Source of the DNA: an uncultured Rhodanobacter sp.
Lineage (GTDB): Bacteria > Pseudomonadota > Gammaproteobacteria > Xanthomonadales > Rhodanobacteraceae
Direction of reading: 5' to 3'
NCBI GenBank assembly: GCA_937906285.1
Contig: CALCWL010000214.1
Span: 1-20,462, forward strand
Length of the DNA: 20,462 nt
Shown: in pieces, positions 13,439-20,462 of the stretch
Layout of the letters: the number at the start of each line of letters is the position of its first letter
Position numbering within the stretch: the stretch's first letter is position 1
The notes under the pieces: generated by a model
What the model saw: only the letters and a program-made list of their open reading frames with translations
The model's database searches: none
What the model was told of the DNA's origin: nothing
Position numbers and translations under genes: made by a program

Positions 13439-14019
13439 GGCGCGTTCTCCTCGCGCATCGGCGAGTTTCCAGCCAGGGAGGGAAGGACGTTGCGCAGCTT
13501 CACGCGGGCGTGGAACAGTCGCGCCTTCACCGTGCCGACCGGGCATTGCATGATGGCGGCGACGTCATCCAGCGAGTGTCCCACGCCGTAGACCAGCTCG
13601 ACCACGACCCGCTGATCCGCCGACAGGTGGACCAGTCCCTTGCCCAGCCAGTCGCGCAATTCGCGGTCCTCATCCGGGTTGTGGGCGGGAACGCGGTTTT
13701 CCGGCAGGGCATCCTCGGCGACGGGTTCGTCGCCATGCTGGCGCAGCGCCTTCAGCCCGCAGCGGTAGGCGATGCCCATGATCCAGGTGGAAACGCGCGA
13801 ATCGCCGTGGAAGTTGCCCGCTTTCTGCCAGGCGATCCAGAAGCAGTCGTTGATGACCTCTTCGATGATGTCGGGACGCCGGGTCAGGCGGGACAGGAAG
13901 CGGCACAACCTGCCGTGGTAGCCGCGGTACAGCACCGCCAGCGCGGCACGGTCGCCCGTCGACATCCGCTGGAGCAGCATGCGGTCGGTGGCATCAGCGT
14001 CGGTATCAGCGTCGTTCAT
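13435..14019 (-). CDS. ECF-type RNA polymerase sigma factor
   Basis: 194 residues. The sigma-2 region spans about 24-92, with the core-binding and -10 recognition part DIIEEVINDCFWIAWQKAG and DSRVSTWIMGIAYR. The sigma-4 region spans about 130-180, with helix-turn-helix SLDDVAAIMQCPVGTVKARLFHARVKLR. It is the typical two-domain length with no extra C-terminal domain. It starts the overlapping chain sigma - anti-sigma - protease. The 76-bp gap to the upstream barrel gene holds no obvious terminator; I could not identify an AAC-type ECF promoter confidently. Confidence 0.93.
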   Translation of the reverse strand: MNDADTDADATDRMLLQRMSTGDRAALAVLYRGYHGRLCRFLSRLTRRPDIIEEVINDCFWIAWQKAGNFHGDSRVSTWIMGIAYRCGLKALRQHGDEPVAEDALPENRVPAHNPDEDRELRDWLGKGLVHLSADQRVVVELVYGVGHSLDDVAAIMQCPVGTVKARLFHARVKLRNVLPSLAGNSPMREENAP

Positions 14020-14095
14020 GGCTTCGCCGGAGGTGGTCGGAACGCGGTCGGTCAGTGCATGCGTGCCGTTTCGGGCGCAAAAGGTTGCCGGTGCA

Positions 14096-14923
14096 TCAGA
14101 ACGATCGCGAGATCGTGGCCATCCAGGGTTGCGCTTTCGCGTATCCGGTCGATCGCCACGATCCCAGGTCGGTCACGACGCGGTCGAGTTCCAGTCGCCA
14201 TGGCCCGCGGGCCCACATCAGGCCGACCTGGCCATAGCGGTAGAAGCCGTCGCGATCGTAGCTCCGGTAATGCCCATGCCGGCGGTAGCGTGCCGGCGGC
14301 AAGTGGGCCACGCCGGCGCCGGCGGAAAGGAAGGCATGCTCCGTCAACGGCCAATGGAAGTCGAGGTCGGCGGCGGCACGCGTCCGCCGGTCGCCGGAAC
14401 CGACGATGCGGCTGGCCGACAGGCCAAGCGCCAGGGTGTCACGATACAGCCAGTGGACCCCGACCTCGCCGCGGTCATGCACGGCGGCGCCGACACCTCC
14501 GGCGTAGTGGTAGTAGAGCAGGCCGGCCTGCATCTGCCAGTCGGTTGACAGTGACCAGTGGCGCGCCCCCTGCAGCAGGGTCTGGGCGATGCGCCCCGGC
14601 GCACGGACTTCGGCACTTCCTGACAGCCCCACCGACCAGCCGGTCGACGAGGTCCACGAGGCGGCCGCCTGGACGACGGGCGTGGCCGGCGTGATCGCCA
14701 GCCCGCGGTCGACCAGCTGCGAGCTGAGCGCGACCGTGCCGGTGGTTCCCTGCGCCGACTGGGCGTGCAGCAGCACGGGATGGCAGACGGCCATCGCCAG
14801 CGCAAGCCAGGCCAGCCCGGTGGGGACGAGGCACCCGCCGCGGCGGCCGAAAACCGGGCGACCGCACCCGCTGCGGTATCGGTGCGGCACGATGCCTGCG
14901 TGCCGTGGGCGACCGGCGGCCAT
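14096..14923 (-). CDS. Putative outer-membrane beta-barrel (TorF-like porin)
   Basis: About 275 residues from the chosen ATG. A hydrophobic export segment (GLAWLALAMAVCHPVLLHAQ) is followed by SSQLVDRGLAITPATPVVQAA, reminiscent of the 'D-Y-x-F-R-G' start of the TorF/TIGR02001 barrel family. Alternating amphipathic strands continue to a terminal phenylalanine (ATISRSF), the outer-membrane assembly signal. The start is uncertain. An in-frame ATG at 15052 has AAGG upstream, but the codons between 15052 and 14923 have much lower third-position GC than the rest, so the shorter form is preferred; a GTG at 14890 is also possible. Function unknown; same strand as the sigma operon. Confidence 0.6.
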   Translation of the reverse strand: MAAGRPRHAGIVPHRYRSGCGRPVFGRRGGCLVPTGLAWLALAMAVCHPVLLHAQSAQGTTGTVALSSQLVDRGLAITPATPVVQAAASWTSSTGWSVGLSGSAEVRAPGRIAQTLLQGARHWSLSTDWQMQAGLLYYHYAGGVGAAVHDRGEVGVHWLYRDTLALGLSASRIVGSGDRRTRAAADLDFHWPLTEHAFLSAGAGVAHLPPARYRRHGHYRSYDRDGFYRYGQVGLMWARGPWRLELDRVVTDLGSWRSTGYAKAQPWMATISRSF

Positions 14924-15150
14924 GGGATCTATCGGGTATCCGGCCGCATGACTGCCGTGCGGTGGACGCACACGGCGATGACGCGCAGCGTCGGAAAACC
15001 GGGCCGGGAGGCCAGCGGGCCGCATCGTTTCATTGTTCGACTGACCGGGCATGGCTGCCTTGCATGGCCTGCTCGCGCCACCAAAGGCGCGCGCCCGTTA
15101 TAGCCGATCCGTGCGATGAAGAGGCGGCTCGTCGGCAGCGCCGGCCCGAA

Positions 15151-15176
15151 GGCACGCCCGCCCGGCGGCGCGTGCC
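15151..15176 (-). terminator. Stem-loop after the haem-barrel gene
   Basis: GGCACGC (15151-15157) pairs with GCGTGCC (15170-15176); the loop itself is partly self-complementary. It lies 27 bp downstream of the stop at 15203 in the minus direction and may end that transcript. No U-run is evident. Confidence 0.35.
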
Positions 15177-15202
15177 CCGCGTACCCACGTCCGTGCGCGA
15201 CT

Positions 15203-16561
15203 TCAGAATGCCGCGCTCGCCGAAATCGTGAATGCACCGAGGTCTCTTGCATCGGTCGTCGGTGCCCCGGGCGGCGCGCCGAAGACGTTGGTGCGGGCGC
15301 CGTTGAACCGGTCGAAACGGAACCAGGTGGCGTAGATCCTGAAGTTGGCCAGGGAACTGAAGGACTCCTTGCCGAACGGCACCCAGAACACGCTGACCAG
15401 GTTGCTGGTGCTGTCGGGGTTGCCATAGGGCACATAGCGGGCGGGGTCGCGCGATCCGGTGCTCACCATGTGTGACACGGCGATGCCGTAGCTCTGCCTG
15501 AACGTGTAGATCGCGGTCGCGATCTGGTCGCGGGCGGAACCCTGCGGCAAGGCGAGCAGACCCGGCACGACGGGACTGGGCGGCGTACTGCCGTAATCGC
15601 GTTTCTCGAAGATGTTCACGTAGCTGAGTTGCAGGATGTTCTGCCGGTCGCCAAGGTACTGGTAGCTCAGGTCGTAGCCCAGGTCGGTCACGTCGTCGGA
15701 AGGCCCTTGGCGGGGCCGCTGGCGTCGGGTCGACAGGCCCACCACGCCGGCCGAGACGAACTGGGTCTTGAACTCCTTCATGTAGGCGAAGCGGAAGTAT
15801 CCCGTGTCGCTCAACGTGCCCGGGTCGCCGCCGGTCGAATAGCCCAGCCGATCCTGCACCGAGGGCTGCATCGAGTTGTACGTGCCGAGCTCGCCGTACC
15901 AGTTCGAGTCGAACAGCGCGTAGACCGTGGCGCCGATGACGCGGTTGGCCGGTGTCGCGGGGCTGGACAGGTTGAGCAGGGTGCCGGTGACTCCCGGCGG
16001 ACCCAGGTTCGATGCCGCGGGAAGGACGGCCAGCGGGTCGTTGAAGCCGGGACTGTTGTTGACGCTCACGCCGAGGGTCAGTCCCTTGTCCATGAACTTG
16101 AGCGTCCTGGCGACGAAGCGCAGGTCGAGGTTGCGCAGCCGGGTGTTGTACTTGCCGCCGCCGACGTTGTCCGCCTCGATCTTGACGAAGCCGCCCACGT
16201 GGTCGGTGAGGCGCCCGGCCAGGTAGATGTCCGCCTCGCTCAGCCGGGTCTGGCTGTCGCCGCGCAGCGGATTGGTGTGCGCCACCGTGACTTGCGCGGC
16301 CAGCGGCAGGGCACCGCTGATGTTCGCCTCGGTGTAGCCGCCGAGCTTGAAGCGCATGCCGACCGGCGTCAGTGCCGGTCCGTTGTCGCCGCCGCCGTAG
16401 GCACTGGAGTGGCAGACCGCACAGACGTAACCGGTCTGCCGCGCAAACGCGGGAACGGCCTGGGCGGTGCTGCTGGCGAGCATCAGCAGCAACGCCAGGC
16501 CGTGCCACAGATACCGGGTTCCGGATCGGCGAATCGCAGGTCGGCGCGGGAAAGGCAGCAT
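15203..16561 (-). CDS. Outer-membrane porin-like protein with one c-type haem motif
   Basis: 452 residues. The signal peptide ends near AQA (35). It is followed at once by VPAFARQTGYVCAVCH, where C47-x2-C50-H51 is a single haem c site, then LTPVGMRFKLGGYT. This arrangement belongs to a family of 'VPxFARQTG-CxxCH...FKLxGY' proteins whose remainder is a beta-barrel. Here, too, long amphipathic strands run to a terminal phenylalanine (ISASAAF). The ATG at 16561 has AAGGA 8 bp upstream; longer in-frame starts run antisense into the ketoisomerase gene. A role in extracellular or outer-membrane electron transfer is plausible but inferred. It is divergent from the sugar cluster. Confidence 0.85.
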   Translation of the reverse strand: MLPFPRRPAIRRSGTRYLWHGLALLLMLASSTAQAVPAFARQTGYVCAVCHSSAYGGGDNGPALTPVGMRFKLGGYTEANISGALPLAAQVTVAHTNPLRGDSQTRLSEADIYLAGRLTDHVGGFVKIEADNVGGGKYNTRLRNLDLRFVARTLKFMDKGLTLGVSVNNSPGFNDPLAVLPAASNLGPPGVTGTLLNLSSPATPANRVIGATVYALFDSNWYGELGTYNSMQPSVQDRLGYSTGGDPGTLSDTGYFRFAYMKEFKTQFVSAGVVGLSTRRQRPRQGPSDDVTDLGYDLSYQYLGDRQNILQLSYVNIFEKRDYGSTPPSPVVPGLLALPQGSARDQIATAIYTFRQSYGIAVSHMVSTGSRDPARYVPYGNPDSTSNLVSVFWVPFGKESFSSLANFRIYATWFRFDRFNGARTNVFGAPPGAPTTDARDLGAFTISASAAF

Positions 16562-16682
16562 GGGGTTTCCTTCGTCTTGAACGGATGCGGCAGCCATGAG
16601 CGGCCATGAGCCCGTCGACGATGCCGCACGGCCGTGCCGGTACATCGCCGCAAGATGCGGGTAAGTGCCGGACGGATCGCGA

Positions 16683-16721
16683 AAGGTTGTGTCGGCCCTT
16701 CGCGCGGTTCGACGCAACCTT
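16683..16721. promoter_or_regulatory. Inverted repeat in the divergent promoter region
   Basis: AAGGTTGTGTCG (16683-16694) and CGACGCAACCTT (16710-16721) are inverted with one G/T mismatch and a 15-bp spacer. The position between two divergent genes suggests an operator or leader hairpin. No regulator family can be named. Confidence 0.4.
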
Positions 16722-16786
16722 CGGCCGAACAGACGGCACTCAGCCATGTCAGTCGTCATCCCATGATTTGCAGCCGGATCCGACCC

Positions 16787-17221
16787 ATGGAAATCCAACG
16801 CATCCCGTTGCTCAAGCATGGCGACCACCGCGGCATGCTCGTCGCGCTGGAACAGGACGGCAACGTGCCTTTCGCGATCCGGCGCGTGTACTACATCTTC
16901 GCGACGAAGAACGGCGTGCATCGCGGTCGGCATGCGCACCGCCATCTCACCCAGCTGGCGGTGGCGGTGCGCGGTTCGGTGACCTTTCTGCTGGATGACG
17001 GCAGCGGCGCGGTCGAGGTCGTGCTCGACGATCCTGCCCAGGGCCTGCTGCTCGGCAACATGGTGTGGCGCGAGCTTTACGATTTCAGCGACGACTGCGT
17101 GCTGATGGTGCTGGCCGATCGCCCGTTCGATCCGGACGACTACATCACCGACTACGCCGACTTCATGCGTGAGGTCGGCAGCATGCAACTGGCGGACATG
17201 ACGGCATGCCAAGGCCGCTAG
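16787..17221 (+). CDS. FdtA/QdtA-type dTDP-4-keto-6-deoxy-hexose 3,4-ketoisomerase (WxcM-like cupin)
   Basis: 144 residues forming a single cupin domain. The start MEIQRIPLLKHGDHRGMLVALE and the segment RRVYYIF...GVHRGRHAHRHLTQ (H45, H49, H51) are hallmarks of the FdtA/QdtA/TylM3-like family, whose histidines act in tautomerising the 4-keto sugar to the 3-keto form. The C-terminal YDFSDDCVLMVLADRPFDPDDYI is also typical. The ATG at 16787 aligns with family starts; an in-frame ATG at 16763 is possible. It overlaps the next gene by 16 bp. With the aminotransferase at 19747 it fits a dTDP-3-amino-3,6-dideoxyhexose route. Gal (Fuc3N) versus Glc (Qui3N) product cannot be told by eye. Confidence 0.88.
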   Translation: MEIQRIPLLKHGDHRGMLVALEQDGNVPFAIRRVYYIFATKNGVHRGRHAHRHLTQLAVAVRGSVTFLLDDGSGAVEVVLDDPAQGLLLGNMVWRELYDFSDDCVLMVLADRPFDPDDYITDYADFMREVGSMQLADMTACQGR

Positions 17222-17871
17222 TCCTGGTCGGTGCCGGCGAGTTCGCGCAGATCGCCTGCGAATATTTCGAGCACGACAGCGACCGCGACGTGGTGGCCTT
17301 CAGCGTCGAGCGCGACTACCTGGTGCAGCCGACACTGGCAGGACGTCCCGTGGTGGCTTTCGAAACCCTCGAGGCGGATTACCCGCCGGCCGACGTGGAG
17401 GTGTTCGTCGCCGTGCCGTCCAGCCAGCTCAACCGCCTGCGCACGCGCCTCTACCGGGAAACGAAACGCCGCGGCTACCGGCTTGCCACCTATGTCAGCA
17501 CGCGCGCCTTCGTGTGGCGCAATGCCGAAGTGGGGGAGAACAGCTTCATCTTCGAGGGCAACGTGATCCAGCCGTTCGTGCGCATCGGCAACAACTGCAT
17601 CCTGTGGAGCGGCAACCACGTGGGGCATCGCACGGTGCTGCACGACAACGTGTTCGTCGCCTCGCACGCGGTCATTTCAGGCTACTGCGAGATCGGCGCG
17701 AACAGCTTCGTCGGCGTGAACACCACTTTCAACGACCACGTGAAGGTGGCGCCAGACAACGTGATCGGCGCCGGCGCGCTGGTGACGCGCGATACCGAGC
17801 CGGGCCGGATCTACGTCGGCTCGCCGGCGCGCGCGGTGCCGGACAAGTCCAGCTTCGACGTGAAGCTCTGA
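17206..17871 (+). CDS. NeuD/PglD-type sugar O/N-acyltransferase (left-handed beta-helix)
   Basis: 221 residues. The N-terminal nucleotide-sugar-binding half begins with LVLVGAGEFAQIA (5-17). The C-terminal half (about 100-205) is a hexapeptide-repeat beta-helix (AEVGENSFIFEGNVIQP, VRIGNNCILWSGNHVGH, CEIGANSFVGVNTTF) with H138/H141 as candidate catalytic histidines, ending in GSPARAVPDKS. The family acylates amino sugars, typically with acetyl-CoA. Given its neighbours it is a good candidate for acylating the 3-amino group. It overlaps the ketoisomerase gene by 16 bp, as in a tightly coupled operon. In some xanthomonads the two activities are fused (WxcM), whereas here they are separate. Confidence 0.85.
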   Translation: MPRPLVLVGAGEFAQIACEYFEHDSDRDVVAFSVERDYLVQPTLAGRPVVAFETLEADYPPADVEVFVAVPSSQLNRLRTRLYRETKRRGYRLATYVSTRAFVWRNAEVGENSFIFEGNVIQPFVRIGNNCILWSGNHVGHRTVLHDNVFVASHAVISGYCEIGANSFVGVNTTFNDHVKVAPDNVIGAGALVTRDTEPGRIYVGSPARAVPDKSSFDVKL

Positions 17872-17877
17872 GTGCGC

Positions 17878-18831
17878 ATGGCCGAGTGGAGCAAAAAGGG
17901 GTTGGTGTTCGAAACCGCGCGGCATGGCGTGGGCGGCTGGATGCGCCACTCGGCGCTCACGCCCACGCCGCATCGCCTCGACGATGAGTGCATCCGCGTC
18001 TACGCCGGCTTTCGCGATGGCCAGGGCGTCAGCCGCATCGGCTATGTCGACGTGCGCGCGGACGACCCGGCGACGATCGTGCGGGTCAGCGCCGAGCCGG
18101 TGCTCGACGTCGGCCGGGGCGGCTGTTTCGACGACAACGGCATGATCCTCGGCGACGTGGTCGACGGGCCGGGCGGCCTGCACCTGTTCTATGTCGGCTT
18201 CCAGCAGGTGGCCAGGGCCAAGTTCCTCGCCTTCACCGGCCTGGCGCTGTCCACCGACGGCGGCGAACATTTTCGGCGCGTGCAGGAGACGCCGATCCTC
18301 GATCGCGCGCCCGGCCGCAGCACCATCGGTGCGGTGCATTCGGCACTTCACGAGGATGGCCGCTGGCGGCTGTGGTACGCCGTCGGCGACGACTGGGAAA
18401 CCATCGGCGGCCAGCCGTTTCCGCGTTACCACATCCGCTATGCGGAGACTGGCGACCTGCGCGCCATGCCGCGCGAAGACCGGGTCTGTCTGCTGCCCCG
18501 TGGCAGCGAATACCGCATCGGACGGCCGCGCGTCTACCGCTTCGACGGCAAGTACGTCATGTACTTCACCCGCGGCAACGTCACCGGCGAATACTTTCCC
18601 GGCGTGGCCTGCAGCGACGACGGCATCCACTGGGCACGCCGCGACGAGGCGCTGGGCCTGACGCTGTCGGCCAGCGGCTGGGATGCGCGGACCCTGTGCT
18701 ACCCCGCGCTGATCCGCCAGCGCGACAAGCTGCTGATGTTCTACAACGGCAACGACATGGGCGTGGACGGATTCGGTGTGGCCGAAGCCCCCGTGTCGCA
18801 GCTCGATGGTGGCGCCGATGCTCGCGGTTAG
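17878..18831 (+). CDS. Five-bladed beta-propeller, glycosidase-like (GH43/GH32-type) protein
   Basis: 317 residues from the ATG at 17878; a GTG at 17872, directly after the previous stop, is an alternative. Repeating blades are recognisable by phrases such as IRVYAGFRDGQGVSRIGYVDV, LHLFYVGFQ, LALSTDGGEHFRRV, WRLWYAVGDDWE, YVMYFTRGN, CSDDGIHWARR and LLMFYNGND, the usual signature of GH43/GH32-like propellers. No signal peptide is present, so it is cytoplasmic. Within a nucleotide-sugar cluster it is more likely to act on, or bind, a sugar intermediate than to digest external polysaccharide. Catalytic carboxylates cannot be assigned with confidence. Overlaps the next gene by 14 bp. Confidence 0.65.
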   Translation: MAEWSKKGLVFETARHGVGGWMRHSALTPTPHRLDDECIRVYAGFRDGQGVSRIGYVDVRADDPATIVRVSAEPVLDVGRGGCFDDNGMILGDVVDGPGGLHLFYVGFQQVARAKFLAFTGLALSTDGGEHFRRVQETPILDRAPGRSTIGAVHSALHEDGRWRLWYAVGDDWETIGGQPFPRYHIRYAETGDLRAMPREDRVCLLPRGSEYRIGRPRVYRFDGKYVMYFTRGNVTGEYFPGVACSDDGIHWARRDEALGLTLSASGWDARTLCYPALIRQRDKLLMFYNGNDMGVDGFGVAEAPVSQLDGGADARG

Positions 18832-19750
18832 GCCCTATGTGGCGGCCGACGCCTCGGCCTGGGATGCGCTGGTCGGGCGCTCGCGCAACGGCAACCTGCT
18901 GCACCGGCGCGGTTACATGGATTACCACGCCGAGCGCTTCGTCGACGCCTCGCTGATGGTCGAGCGCCACGGCGAGGTGGTGGCAGTGTTTCCCGCAAGC
19001 AGGCTGGATGGCGTGGTGACCAGTCATGGCGGACTCACCTATGCCGGCCTGATCAGCAGCCATGCCATGCGCGCCGAATCGACGCTTGCCGTGTTCGAGC
19101 AGATGGCCGGCAGGTATCGCGCGCAGGGCGTGCAGCGCCTCGTCTACAAGGCGGTGCCGCATGTGTTCCACGCCTGTCCGGCGGAGGAGGATCTGTACGC
19201 CCTGCAGCGCATGGGCGCGCGTGTGGTGCGCCGCGACCTGTCGTCCGTCATCGCGCTGCAGGAGCCGTTCCGTTTCACCGAGCCGCGCCGGCGAGCGGTC
19301 AGGAAGGCTGGGCGGGCTGGCATCGACCTGCACGTCGGCGCCGATCCGGCGGCGTTCCACGCGCTGTTGTCCGACGTGCTGCGCAAGCACCACGCCATGC
19401 CGACCCACAGCCTGCCGGAACTGCGCCTGCTGCAGGCGCGTTTCCCCGACCAGATCGTGCTGCACGAGGCACGCAAGGAAGGCGTGCTGCTGGCCGGTGC
19501 CCTCGTCTACGATTTCGGCCGCGTGGTGCACACCCAGTACCTGGCCGCCTCCGAGCAGGGGCGCCAGCTCGATGCGCTCAGCTTCCTGCTCGCCGGGCTG
19601 ATCGGCAGCACCTATGCGGACCGGCGCTATTTCTCCTTCGGCGTATCCACCGAGCAGGCCGGGGCGGTGCTCAACAGCGGGCTCGTTGCGCAGAAGGAAT
19701 ACTTCGGCGCGCGCGGCATCGTGCACGATTGCTACGAGTGGCCGCTGTGA
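18818..19750 (+). CDS. FemAB-like GNAT-fold acyl/aminoacyl transferase
   Basis: 310 residues. The chain reads as two GNAT-like halves. The first has LLHRRGYMDYHAERF and AVFPASRLDGVVTSHGGLTYAGLI; the second has HEARKEGVLLAGALVYDFGRVVHTQYLAASEQGRQLDALSFLLAGLI, typical of FemAB/Acetyltransf_6 proteins in O-antigen clusters. The ATG at 18818 follows GGTGG and gives the normal N-terminus; an ATG at 18806 is possible. It overlaps the propeller gene by 14 bp, and its stop overlaps the aminotransferase start (GTGA, 19747-19750). It may acylate the amino sugar or add an amino acid; the donor (acyl-CoA or aminoacyl-tRNA) is unknown. Confidence 0.75.
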   Translation: MLAVRPYVAADASAWDALVGRSRNGNLLHRRGYMDYHAERFVDASLMVERHGEVVAVFPASRLDGVVTSHGGLTYAGLISSHAMRAESTLAVFEQMAGRYRAQGVQRLVYKAVPHVFHACPAEEDLYALQRMGARVVRRDLSSVIALQEPFRFTEPRRRAVRKAGRAGIDLHVGADPAAFHALLSDVLRKHHAMPTHSLPELRLLQARFPDQIVLHEARKEGVLLAGALVYDFGRVVHTQYLAASEQGRQLDALSFLLAGLIGSTYADRRYFSFGVSTEQAGAVLNSGLVAQKEYFGARGIVHDCYEWPL

Positions 19751-20462
19751 CGGGCCCCGTCGCGATCAAGAGCGCACTGGCGGACGCCGCCCCGGGCGAC
19801 GTCTCGTTCCTGAACCTCAGGGAGGTCAATGCGCGCTGCGCCGACGAGCTGAAAGCCGCAGCGGCGCGCGTGATCGATTCGGGCTGGTACGTGCTGGGCG
19901 ACGAGCTGGCCGCCTTCGAGCGGGAGTTCGCCGACTGGTGCGGCGCGCGCCATGCCGTGGGCACGGGCAACGGGCTGGATGCGCTGTCGCTGATCCTGCG
20001 CGGCTACCGGGAGCTCGGCATCCTCGCCGAGGGCGACGAGGTCATCGTGCCCGGCAACACCTTCATCGCCAGCTTCCTGGCGATCAGCGAGAACCGGCTG
20101 GTGCCGGTGCCGGTGGAACCCGACGCGGCGACGTTCAATCTCGATCCGGCCCGCGTGGCGGCGGCGATCGGACCGCGCACGCGCGCGATCATGGCGGTGC
20201 ACCTGTATGGCCAGCTGGCCGACATGCCGGCGCTGCAGGAGCTGGCCCGGCAGCACGGCTTGCTGTTGATCGAGGACGCCGCGCAGGCGCATGGCGCGAT
20301 GCGCGACGGGCGCAGGGCCGGTGCGTTCGGCGATGCGGCGGCCTTCAGTTTCTTCCCGGCCAAGAACCTCGGCGCGCTGGGCGATGGCGGCGCGGTGGTG
20401 ACCGGCGACGACGCGCTGGCGCAGCGCATCGCGGCACTGCGCAACTACGGCTCCGACGTGAA
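19747..20462 (+). CDS. DegT/DnrJ/EryC1-type sugar aminotransferase (3' end outside window)
   Basis: A GTG at 19747 opens a frame that runs to the right edge (238 codons). Family motifs are clear: the FLNLREVNAR start, SGWYVLGDELAAFEREFA, GTGNGLDALSLIL, VIVPGNTFIASFLAI, MAVHLYGQLADM, IEDAAQAHGA (D177, Q180) and the PLP-lysine segment SFFPAKNLGALGDGG with K206. This is the fold-type I aminotransferase that installs the amino group on keto sugars. The adjacent FdtA-type isomerase points to the FdtB/QdtB branch (3-amino sugar). The start overlaps the FemAB-like stop by 4 bp. About 130-150 residues are missing by family length. Confidence 0.9.
   Translation, partial: MTGPVAIKSALADAAPGDVSFLNLREVNARCADELKAAAARVIDSGWYVLGDELAAFEREFADWCGARHAVGTGNGLDALSLILRGYRELGILAEGDEVIVPGNTFIASFLAISENRLVPVPVEPDAATFNLDPARVAAAIGPRTRAIMAVHLYGQLADMPALQELARQHGLLLIEDAAQAHGAMRDGRRAGAFGDAAAFSFFPAKNLGALGDGGAVVTGDDALAQRIAALRNYGSDV

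Noticed and set aside
12557..14694. Long plus-strand frames opposite the S8 protease, anti-sigma, sigma and barrel genes
   Set aside because: No recognisable domain, and the opposite strand encodes intact families.

Overview
The window is GC-rich bacterial chromosome, very likely from a gammaproteobacterium of the Xanthomonadales (Rhodanobacteraceae, Rhodanobacter/Dyella-like). This is inferred from the codon bias, the gene set (major facilitator next to ssb, a DedA-rhodanese fusion, YceI/cytochrome b561 genes) and the style of the intergenic repeats. No database search was possible. There are 20 supported genes, two of them cut by the window edges. No tRNA, rRNA, CRISPR array, insertion sequence or phage gene was seen.

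Layout: 3-191 is the end of a glutaredoxin-like gene. 395-2365 is a BlaI-type repressor/M56 metalloprotease pair with its own promoter and a dyad operator, followed by a secreted NTF2-like protein (2507-2998). 3254-6342, on the minus strand, is an overlapping YceI - cytochrome b561 - YceI operon that runs into a dynamin/Era-like GTPase. 6343-7301 has no gene but holds an elaborate structured repeat. 7302-8303 (minus) is a polyprenyl diphosphate synthase, divergent from an MFS transporter (8434-9636), a DedA-rhodanese fusion and ssb. 11505-14019 (minus) is a chain of ECF sigma factor, zinc-finger anti-sigma factor and subtilisin-like lipoprotein protease, preceded by an outer-membrane barrel gene. 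A second, haem-binding barrel gene follows at 15203-16561. From 16787 to the right edge, on the plus strand, lies a tightly packed surface-sugar cluster: FdtA-type ketoisomerase, NeuD-type acyltransferase, beta-propeller glycosidase-like protein, FemAB-like GNAT and a DegT/DnrJ aminotransferase.

Two observations stand out. The first is the 6572-7189 element: two inverted arms of about 300 bp carry the same ordered series of stem-loops. The stem sequences have diverged with compensating changes while loop bases and spacers are kept, which is a signature of selection on structure. The second is in the sigma operon: the periplasmic end of the anti-sigma factor resembles the pro-region of the co-encoded S8 protease, suggesting a direct protease/anti-sigma relationship. 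Smaller points are a probable leaderless nine-codon ORF whose stop overlaps the GTG start of the MFS gene, and a BlaI-type operator placed over the predicted transcription start.
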